Shown: positions 1 to 9,548, counted from the stretch's first letter. The stretch is DNA of 64,000 nt from JACCQS01 sp963766765 (GCA_963766765.1 CAVYBR010000007.1:141515-205514); one strand, 5' to 3'. Numbers and translations: made by a program. The notes: generated by a model from the sequence alone, not told the origin.

Positions 1-1
1 T

Positions 2-3000
2 GCCCGGCGCACCGGCGTGGACGTTCAGACCATCACCGCGATGAATCCGCTCGTGGTTGCCGCGCTCGCGGCAGAGCGCGAACGTGGCGGAGCCGGCCGG
101 CCGGTCCTTGTCGTCACTGCCACATCCAGGCAAGCCGAGGATCTGGCCGACGGCCTGCGCTGCTTGCTCCGCGATCGCCAGGTCGAGGTGTTCCCCGCCT
201 GGGAGACGCTGCCGCACGAACGGCTCTCACCGCGGGCCGACACTGTTGGCCGCAGGTTGGCCGTGCTCCGGCGACTGGTCCACCCGGGGGCCGATGACCC
301 ACTCCAGGTCATCGTGGCTCCGGCGCGCAGTCTCTTGCAGCCGATGGCTCCTGGGCTGGCTGACCTCGAACCGATCGAGTTGGTGTCGGGGCAGACCATC
401 GAGCTCGAGACGGCGGTCCGCCGCCTTGTCGACGCCGCCTACACGCGGGTGGAGCTCGTCGAGCAGCGCGGAGAGTTCGCCGTGCGTGGTGGATTGCTCG
501 ACGTGTTCCCACCGACTGAGGAGCACCCGATCCGGGTCGAGTTCTGGGGGGACGAGGTCGAGCAGCTGCGCCCGTTCTCGGCCGCCGACCAGCGCTCGCT
601 CGACACGAAGGTCGAGCGCCTGCTCGCCCCACCCTGCCGGGAGCTCGTGCTCAATGACGAGGTCCGCCGGCGCGCCGGAGAGCTGTCGAGGGACTATCCC
701 GAGCTCAGCGAGATGCTTGAGGCGGTCGCGGACGGGCGGGCGATCGAGGGCATGGAGGCGCTCACGCCGTTGCTGGTCGACCGACCCATGGTGCCGTTGA
801 CCGCCTTACTGCCCCGGAATGCGCACGTCCTGGTCTGCGAGCCGGAGCGGGTCAGCGCGCGGGCCAGCGACCTCGTTCGGACCTCGCAAGAATTTCTCGA
901 CGCCTCCTGGTCCAGCGCCGCGGTGGGTGCCCGGGCGCCGCTGGATCTGAGTGGCTCGGCCCTGCGTTCGCTGGAGGAGACCCGACTCGAGGCGATCAAG
1001 TCCGGTCTGCTGTGGTCCACCGTCGGGGCACTTGACGTGGCAACCGAGACTGACGCACCCGCGCATGCAGAGAGCTCGCTCGTGCTTCAGGCGAGTCCGG
1101 CGCTGCGTTATCGCGGCGACGTCGACACAGCGCTGCGCGACATCGCGGATCTGGTCAAGGACGACTGGCGAATCGTCTTGGCCTTCGCCGGACCCGGTCC
1201 GGCCCAGCGCGCCGCTGAGCAGCTCACGACTGCCGGACTGGCAGTGTCGATGGCCCCCGAGTTGCCGCCGGAGCTGAGCCCGGGCGTGGTCTATATCGCG
1301 CAGGCCGAGGTGGAAGAAGGATTCCGCGCGACCCAGCTCAAGCTGGCATTGATCACCCAAAGCGATCTGACCGGGCAGCGCGGCACATCGACGAAGGAGA
1401 TGCGGCGGCTCCCGGTCCGGCGCCGCAACACCGTCGACCTGCTCCAACTGCAGCCCGGTGACTTCGTCGTCCACGACCAGCACGGCATCGGTCGCTATGT
1501 GGAGATGATCCGCCGCACTGTGAACGGCGGCGAGCGCGAATACCTCATCCTGGAGTACGCGCCGTCGCGGCGGGGCCAGGCCAACGACCGGCTGTTCGTA
1601 CCCACTGATGCCCTGGAGTTGCTGACCCGTTACGTCGGCGGCGAGTCTCCCTCGCTGAGCCGACTCGGCGGCTCGGACTGGGCGAAGACGAAGGGTCGAG
1701 CGCGCAAGGCGGTCAAGCAGATCGCCGCCGAGCTGATCCGGCTCTATGCGGCACGGATGTCGACGCCGGGCTATGCATTCGGGCCGGACACGCCGTGGCA
1801 GCGCGAGCTCGAGGATGCCTTTCCCTACGTCGAGACCCCCGACCAGCTCGCGGCCATCGACGAGGTCAAGGCCGACATGGAGAAGCCGGTCCCGATGGAC
1901 CGCGTCATCTGCGGCGATGTCGGTTACGGAAAGACCGAGATCGCCGTTCGCGCGGCATTCAAGGCTGCTCAGGACGGCAAGCAGGTGGCGATCCTCGTCC
2001 CGACGACGTTGCTGGCCCAGCAGCACTACACGACTTTCTCCGAGCGAATGGCCCAGTTCCCGGTGAATGTGGCGATGGTCAGCCGGTTCAACACGGCGGC
2101 TCAGCAGGCCGACACCCTGGCGAAGCTGGCCAGCGGCGAGGTGGACATCGTCATCGGCACCCATCGGCTCTTGCAGCCGAGCACGAGGTTCCACGATCTG
2201 GGCTTGGTGATCGTCGACGAGGAGCAGCGCTTCGGGGTCGAGGCCAAGGAATACCTCAAGACACTCCGCGCTGCGGTTGACGTCCTGACCCTGTCCGCTA
2301 CACCGATTCCGCGGACGCTCGAGATGAGTCTGACCGGCATCCGCGAGATGTCCACGATCACCACCCCACCGGAGGAGCGCCACCCGGTCCTCACGTTCGT
2401 CGGCGCGCACGAACCACGCCAAGTAGCGGCGGCCGTACGCCGGGAGTTGCTGCGCGACGGGCAGGTCTTCTACATCCACAACCGGGTGCAGTCCATCGAC
2501 AAGGCGGCCGCCCGGTTGCGCGACCTCGTACCGGAAGCGCGGATCGCCGTGGCACACGGGCAGCAGAGCGAGGACCAGCTGGAGTCCACGATGGTCGGCT
2601 TCTGGGAGCGGGACTATGACGTCCTGGTGTCGACGACGATCGTCGAGTCCGGGTTGGACATCGCCAACGCGAACACGCTCATCATCGAACGAGCAGATCT
2701 CCTCGGGCTGTCGCAGCTGCACCAGATCCGCGGCCGGGTCGGTCGCGGCAGGGAGCGTGGATACGCCTACATCACGTACGACCCGCAGCGTCCGCTGACC
2801 GAGGTCGCCTACGACCGGCTGGCCACGATCGCCCAGAACACCGACCTGGGTTCCGGCATCGCCGTGGCGATGAAGGACTTGGAGATTCGGGGGGCGGGAA
2901 ACCTGTTGGGCGGTGAGCAGTCCGGGCACATCGCCGGGGTCGGCTTCGACCTCTACATCCGGTTGGTCGGCGAAGCTGTGGCGGACTTCAAGGGTGAGAC

Positions 3001-3475
3001 GCACGAAGGGGAGGCGGCCGACGTACGCGTCGATCTGCCCGTCGACGCACACATCCCGCACAACTACATCGACGGGGAGCGCCTGCGGATGGAGGCCTAC
3101 CGCAAACTCGCGGCGGTCACTGACGACGCGATCGCCGCACAGGTGGAAGCCGAGCTCACCGACCGGTACGGACCGCCGCCGCCGGAGGTGCTTGCACTCC
3201 TGTCGGTGGCGCGATTCCGCGCGGCCATGCGCGCGATGGGGATCACCGAGATCTCATTGCAGGGCAGATCCATTCGGATCACACCGGTTCAACTGCCCGA
3301 TTCAGCACAGCTCAAGCTGACCCGACTCGCCCCGGACTCCGTCTACAAGACCACCTCGCAGGTGCTCTCCCTGCGCCGGCCGGTTGGCCCGGATGGGCCG
3401 CTGCGCGGGATCGCGTTGCTGGAGTGGGTGCATGGCCTGGTCACAGATCTGGTGGGTGTCCCGGCGGGGAGTTAG
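2..3475 (+). CDS. mfd: Transcription-repair coupling factor Mfd (5' end outside window)
   Basis: ATP-dependent DNA translocase that removes RNA polymerase stalled at lesions and recruits UvrA. The reading frame is open from base 2, before the first in-frame GTG at 17, and mycobacterial Mfd has a further N-terminal stretch, so the true start lies upstream. Counting from the GTG at 17: a UvrB-like N-terminal module; an RNA-polymerase-interacting CarD-like domain near residue 476 (PGDFVVHDQHGIGRY); a helicase Walker A GDVGYGKT near 633; a Walker B DEEQRFG near 733; a translocation motif region near 880-960; and a C-terminal TRCF domain. About 1152 residues are visible against roughly 1200 for the family. 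A rare TTA leucine codon lies at 806-808. The next conserved genes (lipoprotein, mazG, eno) follow as in mycobacteria, after two inserted genes. Confidence 0.97.
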   Translation, partial: ARRTGVDVQTITAMNPLVVAALAAERERGGAGRPVLVVTATSRQAEDLADGLRCLLRDRQVEVFPAWETLPHERLSPRADTVGRRLAVLRRLVHPGADDPLQVIVAPARSLLQPMAPGLADLEPIELVSGQTIELETAVRRLVDAAYTRVELVEQRGEFAVRGGLLDVFPPTEEHPIRVEFWGDEVEQLRPFSAADQRSLDTKVERLLAPPCRELVLNDEVRRRAGELSRDYPELSEMLEAVADGRAIEGMEALTPLLVDRPMVPLTALLPRNAHVLVCEPERVSARASDLVRTSQEFLDASWSSAAVGARAPLDLSGSALRSLEETRLEAIKSGLLWSTVGALDVATETDAPAHAESSLVLQASPALRYRGDVDTALRDIADLVKDDWRIVLAFAGPGPAQRAAEQLTTAGLAVSMAPELPPELSPGVVYIAQAEVEEGFRATQLKLALITQSDLTGQRGTSTKEMRRLPVRRRNTVDLLQLQPGDFVVHDQHGIGRYVEMIRRTVNGGEREYLILEYAPSRRGQANDRLFVPTDALELLTRYVGGESPSLSRLGGSDWAKTKGRARKAVKQIAAELIRLYAARMSTPGYAFGPDTPWQRELEDAFPYVETPDQLAAIDEVKADMEKPVPMDRVICGDVGYGKTEIAVRAAFKAAQDGKQVAILVPTTLLAQQHYTTFSERMAQFPVNVAMVSRFNTAAQQADTLAKLASGEVDIVIGTHRLLQPSTRFHDLGLVIVDEEQRFGVEAKEYLKTLRAAVDVLTLSATPIPRTLEMSLTGIREMSTITTPPEERHPVLTFVGAHEPRQVAAAVRRELLRDGQVFYIHNRVQSIDKAAARLRDLVPEARIAVAHGQQSEDQLESTMVGFWERDYDVLVSTTIVESGLDIANANTLIIERADLLGLSQLHQIRGRVGRGRERGYAYITYDPQRPLTEVAYDRLATIAQNTDLGSGIAVAMKDLEIRGAGNLLGGEQSGHIAGVGFDLYIRLVGEAVADFKGETHEGEAADVRVDLPVDAHIPHNYIDGERLRMEAYRKLAAVTDDAIAAQVEAELTDRYGPPPPEVLALLSVARFRAAMRAMGITEISLQGRSIRITPVQLPDSAQLKLTRLAPDSVYKTTSQVLSLRRPVGPDGPLRGIALLEWVHGLVTDLVGVPAGS

Positions 3476-3764
3476 CCGGCAGTGCAGTCCTGGGCAGTGC
3501 CGTCCAGGCGATGATCAACTGCTTTCTCGAAAGGCTAGCCGCGGCCCGTCGGGTTCTGACAGACTGCTTGCGATGCGTTGCAGGATCGCTTGGCCCACGG
3601 GGCAAACTCCGATAGTCCGTATGCACCTGCGCATTCGCCCCCAGCCGACTTAGTTGTTCTCCTTTCAACAAACTCCCGCTCCCAATCACAGTGTGCGCAG
3701 TAGAGCGAAGTTGGCGTATCGCGATATCCGCTGAGCACGTGTCCTACCATTCGAGGAGATTCAC
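3476..3764. other. Intergenic region between mfd and the secreted phospholipase gene
   Basis: 289 bases without a convincing gene. It is less GC-rich than its surroundings. A Shine-Dalgarno-like GAGGAG at about 3753-3758 belongs to the next gene. I see no tRNA, clear terminator or long repeat. The promoter of the phospholipase gene is presumably here, but no strong -35/-10 pair stands out. Confidence 0.5.
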
Positions 3765-4517
3765 GTGCACTACGTCCGATCACGACTTTTTCGCGCGGTC
3801 ACAATCACCCTGTTCGCCACTGTGGTCACGGCCGCCGCCAGCATGTCAACCGCCCAGGCAGACTCCCCTGACGGCGACGTGGTGATCAGCGACCCAGCCG
3901 CCTCGACAGTGCACACGTTCTCGGTCACGGTCCCTCCTGGCGGGAGCCTGCTGGCGGCCGACGCAGCCGCACCCGGTTCCCCCACCGAGGACGACATCCT
4001 CGTGCTGGACGCTCAGGGGGTCGTCGTCGGAGCGTATGACGCGCCCTGGGCACTCGATGCCGCGGGCGCCCCGGTCGACAGCGTGTTCGAGATCGAGGGC
4101 ACCAACCTCGTCCAGACCGTGCACGTGAGCGACGCCACCGCGTATCCCGTCACCTACGGCTTGATCTACTCCGCGGTGGGTCCGGGTAGCGCCGCTGGGG
4201 ACGTGAACGCTGCCGCCGATTTCGTGTCTGTGCCGTCGAACTACGTCTACGATCCGTCCCTCGGGTCGCTGCATGACTACTGCACTGCATCGCCCGACGA
4301 ATTCCCTGCCCCGTTCGCCGACAATGCTGACTTCCGCGGACCATGTGCCCGGCATGATTTGTGTTACGCAGGCTCGGGCAGTGAGTTCGACTGTGACAAC
4401 GACCTCTGGTCAGATATGCGAACCAATTGTGCCTATGAATACAGCTGGTACAACCCGCTCCGCACATCCTGTTACACCACGGCTGATATCTATTGGGCCG
4501 CCGTCATTGTGGCCTGA
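3765..4517 (+). CDS. Secreted phospholipase A2-like protein
   Basis: Predicted exported enzyme that would hydrolyse the sn-2 ester of phospholipids outside the cell. Residues 1-32 form a Sec signal peptide (basic start, hydrophobic core, predicted cleavage after AQA). Residues 33 to about 160 form a region of no recognised family. The C-terminal part, about 165-250, carries the bacterial phospholipase A2 signature CARHDLCY, with a His197-Asp198 catalytic pair, plus several cysteines expected to form disulfides. The fold is that of the small Streptomyces PLA2 (PF09056-like), here with an N-terminal extension. The GTG start is chosen because GAGGAG lies 6 bases upstream. It is a monocistronic insertion between mfd and a membrane-protein gene. 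Family assignment rests on the motif and cysteine pattern; activity is inferred. Confidence 0.75.
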   Translation: MHYVRSRLFRAVTITLFATVVTAAASMSTAQADSPDGDVVISDPAASTVHTFSVTVPPGGSLLAADAAAPGSPTEDDILVLDAQGVVVGAYDAPWALDAAGAPVDSVFEIEGTNLVQTVHVSDATAYPVTYGLIYSAVGPGSAAGDVNAAADFVSVPSNYVYDPSLGSLHDYCTASPDEFPAPFADNADFRGPCARHDLCYAGSGSEFDCDNDLWSDMRTNCAYEYSWYNPLRTSCYTTADIYWAAVIVA

Positions 4518-4565
4518 AATGTGGACCGCTATACGGGTTCTGTCAGTCCGGCGTAACGTGCGATT

Positions 4566-4976
4566 GTGGGCGATAATGTGAGCCGAATTGTCGAGATGTC
4601 CGGTCTGGCCGTGGCGTGGCTGGTCCTGATCGCCATCCGTGTCATCGACGGGGCAAAGGCCGGCAGCGACGAGTCGATGTCCGGTCTGCTCGCTGTGCTG
4701 GAAGTGGCGAGCTGGCTGAGTTTGGTCGCCGTCATCATCGCGTTCTCCAGGCGCCAGTCGGGACGGTGGTTCGACGCGACCTTCAGCCAGGTGAAGCTCC
4801 TCACGGTTGCGCTCGTGGTGCTGATGGGTGCCGGCCTGGTGGCGCTGCTATCCGAGGGGGAGGGCGCCAACATCGGGCTCGGGCTGGTCTTCCTGATCGG
4901 GTTGGTCATCCTGGCGGTCGCAACGGTCATGGTCGCGAGAGCAGGGTCGCAACAGGCACGCGCTCCCCGGGACTGA
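4566..4976 (+). CDS. Small four-helix membrane protein, function unknown
   Basis: I do not recognise a family. The 136-residue product has about four hydrophobic segments (roughly residues 10-25, 43-62, 76-95 and 103-124), with a short basic loop after the second and a polar, arginine-containing C-terminus, so it is an integral membrane protein. No catalytic motif is visible. The GTG at 4566 is used; another in-frame GTG at 4578 is equally possible because neither has a clear ribosome binding site. It lies 48 bases after the phospholipase gene and 101 bases before the SurA-like lipoprotein gene, all on the same strand. Confidence 0.6.
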   Translation: MGDNVSRIVEMSGLAVAWLVLIAIRVIDGAKAGSDESMSGLLAVLEVASWLSLVAVIIAFSRRQSGRWFDATFSQVKLLTVALVVLMGAGLVALLSEGEGANIGLGLVFLIGLVILAVATVMVARAGSQQARAPRD

Positions 4977-5077
4977 CCGGAGGAAGGTGTGCGGCAGACA
5001 CCGGCAGGGCTCGCCTCGGGTTCGGTAGCGGCCGAGCACACGGAGTGCCATCGCGTCGATGTGAGAACCTGACGCTC

Positions 5078-6061
5078 GTGCGTCGCCTAACTCTCGTCCT
5101 GCCCGTGCTGGCTCTGGTGGCCCTCGGCGCCCTGACCGGCTGCCGCACCGAGCCCTCCGTGGCTGCCTACGTCGGCGACCGCGTGATCTCCACTGACCAG
5201 CTCGCCGATGCCGTCGAAGAGCGGATGGCCGATGACAACATCGCAGCCGTCGTGGATCCCGGGGACCCGGAGTATCAGCGCCTGGTGCTCAGTCAACTGA
5301 TCCAGCAAACGGTCTATCAGGTCATGAGTGAGTCCTACGACGTGAGCGTCTCCGATCGCGACGTCCAGATCAAGCTCGATGAGCTCTTGGCCGACGACGC
5401 ACAACAGAGCATCGAGGCGGTCTATGCCCAGCTCGCAACCGAGCAGCAGCTCTCGGAGATCGATGTGCGGGAGAACGTCCGGCAAGCCCTGACCCGTGAG
5501 GAGATCGCGGCAGTGGAGGAGCTCGACGGGCCGACACAGCTCGCCGCCCTTCGCGACCGGTACGAGCAGATCAAGGATCAGTTGTCCACCATCGAGCTCG
5601 GGTTCATCACCGTCCCCGATCAGGTGACGGCCGACGCGACATTGGCTGCCCTGCTTGCCGACCCGGCTTCCTACCCCCAGCTGGCCGCGACCTACGCCGG
5701 CCCGTACACGCAACCCACCGTGGTCAGCTCGCCGGTGTCAGAACTCCCGTCCGAGCTGGTGCCCAGTGTCTTGCTGACCCCGGTCGGTCAGGGATTCACC
5801 GTCGATATCGCCCGAACCGGCGGCATCGTGGTGGGGTACGTGGCCGCGCTCGAGGTCCCACCATTCGCCGAGGTCGAGGATCAGATCCGGGTGGAGGCCT
5901 CCCGAGGTGTGGACGCTGCCGTCGGTGACCTCGTGACCGCCTTCGTCTCAGACCTCGACATCGACATCAACCCCCGTTACGGGTCCTTCGACGAGGGCCA
6001 GGTCGTCCCGCCCGCTGACGGCGGTGTCGTACGCATCTTGGAGGACGCGGGTACGGCGTGA
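5078..6061 (+). CDS. SurA-like lipoprotein (SurA N-domain, putative chaperone)
   Basis: Predicted membrane-anchored exported protein with a SurA/PrsA-like N-terminal chaperone domain. It occupies the position of the lipoprotein gene lpqU in the mycobacterial mfd-mazG-eno block, although the sequence resembles SurA_N proteins more. The GTG at 5078 gives a textbook lipoprotein signal peptide: MRRL start, hydrophobic stretch, lipobox LTGC with Cys22 as the lipidated residue. Residues 30-180 are helical (GDRVISTDQLADAVEERM) and match the SurA N-terminal domain. A parvulin-like segment (about 190-290) is weakly conserved, so isomerase activity is doubtful. The open frame extends further upstream, but the signal peptide fixes the start. 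The stop overlaps the mazG start by four bases (GTGA), implying coupling. Confidence 0.8.
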   Translation: MRRLTLVLPVLALVALGALTGCRTEPSVAAYVGDRVISTDQLADAVEERMADDNIAAVVDPGDPEYQRLVLSQLIQQTVYQVMSESYDVSVSDRDVQIKLDELLADDAQQSIEAVYAQLATEQQLSEIDVRENVRQALTREEIAAVEELDGPTQLAALRDRYEQIKDQLSTIELGFITVPDQVTADATLAALLADPASYPQLAATYAGPYTQPTVVSSPVSELPSELVPSVLLTPVGQGFTVDIARTGGIVVGYVAALEVPPFAEVEDQIRVEASRGVDAAVGDLVTAFVSDLDIDINPRYGSFDEGQVVPPADGGVVRILEDAGTA

Positions 6062-7089
6062 TCGATCAGATCGTGCTCGTCCGTACGTCCCCCCGGTTGC
6101 CGGCCGGGCTGTTGAGCGCCGACGGCTGGGCCGCCGTCCGGAGCGGCCCGGTCTACACGTGGGACCCGGACAACGACGAACTTGCCGACGCCGTACGGGT
6201 CGCCGGTATCGAGGTCAGTCAGTTGGCCGTCCCCGAGCCGCCCTCGGACGGGTTGCTGGCGCTATCCAGGCCCGCCGCCGCGGCCCGGGAATTGCGTGCG
6301 ATCGCGGCGACGACCGGCCGGGTCGTGTGGTTGCTGCGTCCTGAAGGCGACCCCGGACTCATCTCTGCGCTGGGTGACATCGCCGCCCGCGAAGGCGGGA
6401 TGTCCGTCGAGGTGGTCGTGGCGTCGTGGGATCCGCCGGGCGCCCGTTTGCTCGACGCGGTCGCGGTCATGGACCGGCTTCGGTCCCCCGGGGGATGCCC
6501 GTGGGATGCCGACCAGACCCACGCCTCGCTCGCGCCGTACCTGATCGAGGAGGCGCACGAAGCCGCCGACGCCTTGGCTGACGAGGATCTCGACGCGCTG
6601 CGCGAGGAGTTGGGCGATGTCTTGCTGCAGGTGCTCTTTCACTCGAGGCTGGCTGAGGAGATCGAGGACGACGACGTGCGGTGGGATATCGACGACGTCG
6701 CCGGCGACCTGGTCGACAAGCTGGTTCGGCGGCATCCGCACGTCTTCGCCGGTGTTGCGGTTTCCGGCGCCGCCGAGGTGCATGCCAACTGGGAGCAGCT
6801 CAAGCAAACCGAGAAAGCCGGTCGTTCGGTGGTCGACGGGGTGCCGGTCTCGGCTCCTTCGCTGGCCAGGGCGGGTTCGCTCGTCGCGCGGGCGCTCCGA
6901 GCCGGTCTGCCGCCGCCCGAGGCGGTGGACCTGCCCGACTCGGCCCGCACTGCGCAGGGTTTGGGCGCGCACCTGCTCGGTCTGGTCACCGCGGCAACCG
7001 GAGTGGGGCTCGACGCCGAAGGCGCGCTGCGTGCGGCGATCCTGGACTACGCAGCGCACCTGCGGACGATCGAGCAGCGCACACCGTGA
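6058..7089 (+). CDS. mazG: Nucleoside triphosphate pyrophosphohydrolase MazG
   Basis: Hydrolyses (d)NTPs, especially damaged or non-canonical ones, to NMP and pyrophosphate, cleaning the nucleotide pool. The N-terminal 135 residues form the extra domain typical of actinobacterial MazG. The all-alpha MazG fold starts near residue 140 with GCPWDADQTHASL. The metal-binding EExxE is EEAHEA near residue 164, followed by REELGDVLLQ, which supplies the second acidic pair. All catalytic acids are present. Length (343) is close to mycobacterial MazG. The GTG start overlaps the lipoprotein stop, and the stop overlaps the next GTG, again as GTGA. Confidence 0.95.
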   Translation: MIDQIVLVRTSPRLPAGLLSADGWAAVRSGPVYTWDPDNDELADAVRVAGIEVSQLAVPEPPSDGLLALSRPAAAARELRAIAATTGRVVWLLRPEGDPGLISALGDIAAREGGMSVEVVVASWDPPGARLLDAVAVMDRLRSPGGCPWDADQTHASLAPYLIEEAHEAADALADEDLDALREELGDVLLQVLFHSRLAEEIEDDDVRWDIDDVAGDLVDKLVRRHPHVFAGVAVSGAAEVHANWEQLKQTEKAGRSVVDGVPVSAPSLARAGSLVARALRAGLPPPEAVDLPDSARTAQGLGAHLLGLVTAATGVGLDAEGALRAAILDYAAHLRTIEQRTP

Positions 7090-8222
7090 CTCCGCCGGGC
7101 GGCGGCAGGCTGGTCGCCGGCAAGTCTGGCGTCGGCAAACCAGTCGCGCGAACGCTCGGTCAGTTCGATCCGCGGCACAACAGCCTCAACGCGCTGCGCC
7201 TGGTGCTGGCCGGCCTGGTGATCGTCTCCCACGCGTGGCCGCTCGGCGGTTTCGGGCCCGATCCCCAGTGGGGTGATTTCACCATCGGCACGTGGGCGGT
7301 AGCCGGCTTCTTCGCGATCTCTGGCTGGCTGATCATGGGCAGCCGACTGGAGTCGGGCCTGACCTCGTACCTCTGGCGCCGGTTCCTTCGGATCTATCCT
7401 GCGTTCCTGGTCTGCCTTGCAGTCGTGGGCTTTGGGTTCGCGCCGCTCGCCGCGGCGTTGGGCGGGGGCGCGTACAACGTCGTCGACGGCGCTCGGTACG
7501 TATGGGCGAATTCGCTGCTGCTGATGTTCCAGGACAAGGTGGGCACGACCCCGAGTGACGTGCCCTATGCAGACGCGTGGAATGGCTCGCTCTGGACACT
7601 GTCGTACGAAGTCGTCTGCTACGTGCTGGTCGGAGTGATCGTTTCAGTCCTCGCCCGACGCTGGTTGCTTGCGGCGATGGCCGCGGCTGTGATCGGGTTC
7701 ACGGCAACTGAACTCGCGATCGGCGATGCAGAGGCAACACCGCAGGCGTTGCACCTGCTGACGATGCTGGCTCCCTTCTTCTTCGCCGGCGCGCTGCTGT
7801 TTCTCGTGCGGGATCGGGTCCCGGTCACGGTGCCAGTTGCTGCGCTTTCCGTGGGCTTGTGCGTCGGGGTCGCTGTGACGGGCGGAAATGGGGTTCTCGC
7901 CGCGCTGCCGTTGGCCTACCTGTTGTTGTGGTTGGGGATCCGGCTGCCCGTGCAGTCGGTGGGTGCGCGCAACGACATTTCGTACGGCGTCTACATCTAT
8001 GCGTTTCCGGTGCAGCAGACCCTTGCCCTGCTGGGAGTGCACCGGGCAGGCGTGGCTGTGTTCGCACTGGTAGCCGTTGTGGCGACGGTTCCGTTCGCGG
8101 CCGCCAGTTGGTTCGCCGTCGAACGGCCGGTACGGCACTGGCGGGGGCTCGTGGGCGACCGCTCCCGCAGGCGCCGCTCGCTCAAAGGGACGGAGACACC
8201 TGTGGACGTACGGCGCCGGTGA
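7086..8222 (+). CDS. Membrane acyltransferase, acyltransferase-3 (OafA/YrhL) family
   Basis: Integral membrane enzyme predicted to O-acylate a cell-surface sugar or lipid. After a short basic N-terminus, the NSLNALR motif and the conserved histidine in SHAWPLGG (near residue 49) mark the family, followed by about ten transmembrane segments and the motif NGSLWTLSYEVVCY near residue 165. 378 residues is normal for a stand-alone acyltransferase-3 domain without the SGNH fusion. The GTG start overlaps the mazG stop (GTGA), so it is probably in the mazG operon, which is not part of the mycobacterial arrangement. Its last 41 bases overlap the 3' end of the convergent DUF4032 gene. The substrate is unknown. 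Confidence 0.88.
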   Translation: MTPPGGGRLVAGKSGVGKPVARTLGQFDPRHNSLNALRLVLAGLVIVSHAWPLGGFGPDPQWGDFTIGTWAVAGFFAISGWLIMGSRLESGLTSYLWRRFLRIYPAFLVCLAVVGFGFAPLAAALGGGAYNVVDGARYVWANSLLLMFQDKVGTTPSDVPYADAWNGSLWTLSYEVVCYVLVGVIVSVLARRWLLAAMAAAVIGFTATELAIGDAEATPQALHLLTMLAPFFFAGALLFLVRDRVPVTVPVAALSVGLCVGVAVTGGNGVLAALPLAYLLLWLGIRLPVQSVGARNDISYGVYIYAFPVQQTLALLGVHRAGVAVFALVAVVATVPFAAASWFAVERPVRHWRGLVGDRSRRRRSLKGTETPVDVRRR

Positions 8223-9420
8223 CGAGGTCGCCGGGAACCTCTGGCAGCACCCGAGCCAGATAGTCGGCAGCCGCCGCAGTCGTCCCGATGTCCTTGCCCG
8301 CCTGCTCGGACATGAACCAGCGGTGCTCCAGGATCTCGTGGAAGATCTCCGCGTCGTCGAGTCGCCCGCGCAGGTCTGCCGGGATCGAGTCCATGACCGG
8401 CCCGTAGATCTCCTCGAGCCACCGGTTTGCCGCTACGGCCTCAGGCACCGGACGCTTGGCGGCTTGCTCGAGATAGCTGCGGAAGCTCGCGATATCGGCG
8501 AGCAGCCGACGCGCCTGGTTTTCCTGCGCGTCGAGTCCGGTTCGAGCGAAGAGGAGTCGGCGGTGGTGTCCGGGCTCTGCGACGCGCGTGGTCAGCCGCA
8601 ACCGGCTCCCTTCGCCGACGTCCACGAGCTCGATCTCGTCCACGTCGAAGCCGAGCTCGTTGAGCCGGCGGACGCGCTCGCCGATGCGATAGCGCTGCTC
8701 CTCGGGCTGTAGTACCTCTTCGCTGGTCAGCTCGGCCCAGAGTGCCTCGTACCGGTTGGCGAGGTCTTCGATTGTGTCGGCCGCGTCGAGATCCTCGCTG
8801 AGGAACCCACCGGCCTGCAGGTCGAGCAGTTCGCCACCGACGCGCTCCTGGGCCATCAGGAGGTCGTACAGGCGTTGGCCTTCGGACAACGACGAGTGCA
8901 TCTCGGCGGTCTCGGCGTCGACGAGATAGGCCGACAGGGCGCCGGCGTCGAGCCGGAACAGGGTGTTGGACAGCGAGCAGTCACCCCACATGAAGCCCGC
9001 GAGGTGGAGCCGGACGAGCAATTCGACTTGGGCGTCGAGCAGGCGGCCGGTCAGGTGCTGACCGCGTGGATTGGCGAACAGAGCGCGGTAGGAGGTGGAG
9101 AAGTCCAGGAATCTGGTGACCAGAATGGCGTCGAGGTCGAGGCCCCGGTCAACGACGACGCCGAGCACCGCCACGCTGGGGATGCCCAGTCTGCCCAGCT
9201 CCCGGAGCAGGCGGTATTCCTTGCGAGCGAGCCGTTCATTGATCTCCTTGAGTGCGAAGACCTCCCCGTTCTCTGCCACGAACCGCACCACGTGACGCGA
9301 AAGGCCGCGCTGCGGGACCTCGACCAACCGGTCGTCGACCCAGTCGGAGAGCGGTTCGCGCCAGGGCAATGTCAGCAGACCGGCGGTGGACTCCGCAGGA
9401 GGGCTGAACAGGACACGCAC
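8182..9420 (-). CDS. DUF4032 domain protein with kinase-like N-terminal region
   Basis: Actinobacterial protein of unknown biochemical role. The N-terminal part (about 40-200) resembles a lipopolysaccharide-kinase/protein-kinase-like fold: a lysine in FALKEINERLARKEYRLL, and WGDCSLSNTLF followed by YLVDAETAE in place of the catalytic and metal-binding loops. The C-terminal DUF4032 domain spans about 230-400. 412 residues matches the family. The start is the GTG at 9420. It is transcribed towards the acyltransferase gene and overlaps it tail to tail by 41 bases; on the other side it diverges from the ABC transporter pair. Whether it phosphorylates anything is not known to me. Confidence 0.85.
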   Translation of the reverse strand: MRVLFSPPAESTAGLLTLPWREPLSDWVDDRLVEVPQRGLSRHVVRFVAENGEVFALKEINERLARKEYRLLRELGRLGIPSVAVLGVVVDRGLDLDAILVTRFLDFSTSYRALFANPRGQHLTGRLLDAQVELLVRLHLAGFMWGDCSLSNTLFRLDAGALSAYLVDAETAEMHSSLSEGQRLYDLLMAQERVGGELLDLQAGGFLSEDLDAADTIEDLANRYEALWAELTSEEVLQPEEQRYRIGERVRRLNELGFDVDEIELVDVGEGSRLRLTTRVAEPGHHRRLLFARTGLDAQENQARRLLADIASFRSYLEQAAKRPVPEAVAANRWLEEIYGPVMDSIPADLRGRLDDAEIFHEILEHRWFMSEQAGKDIGTTAAAADYLARVLPEVPGDLVTGAVRPQVSPSL

Positions 9421-9548
9421 GCGGCTCAGGGTAGGGGGCCGCTTTTCCTCAGGGGCGGCTCAGGGTTGCAGGCAGGGCGCTCCCTGATGCCGGAAACGTT
9501 GGCAATCGATCCACTGATCAGGTCAAGGAAACAACCGATGAAGGGACA

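Noticed and set aside
806..3061. A 751-codon open frame antisense to mfd
   Set aside because: Shadow frame produced by high GC; mfd itself is complete and conserved on the other strand, and the antisense product has no recognisable motif.
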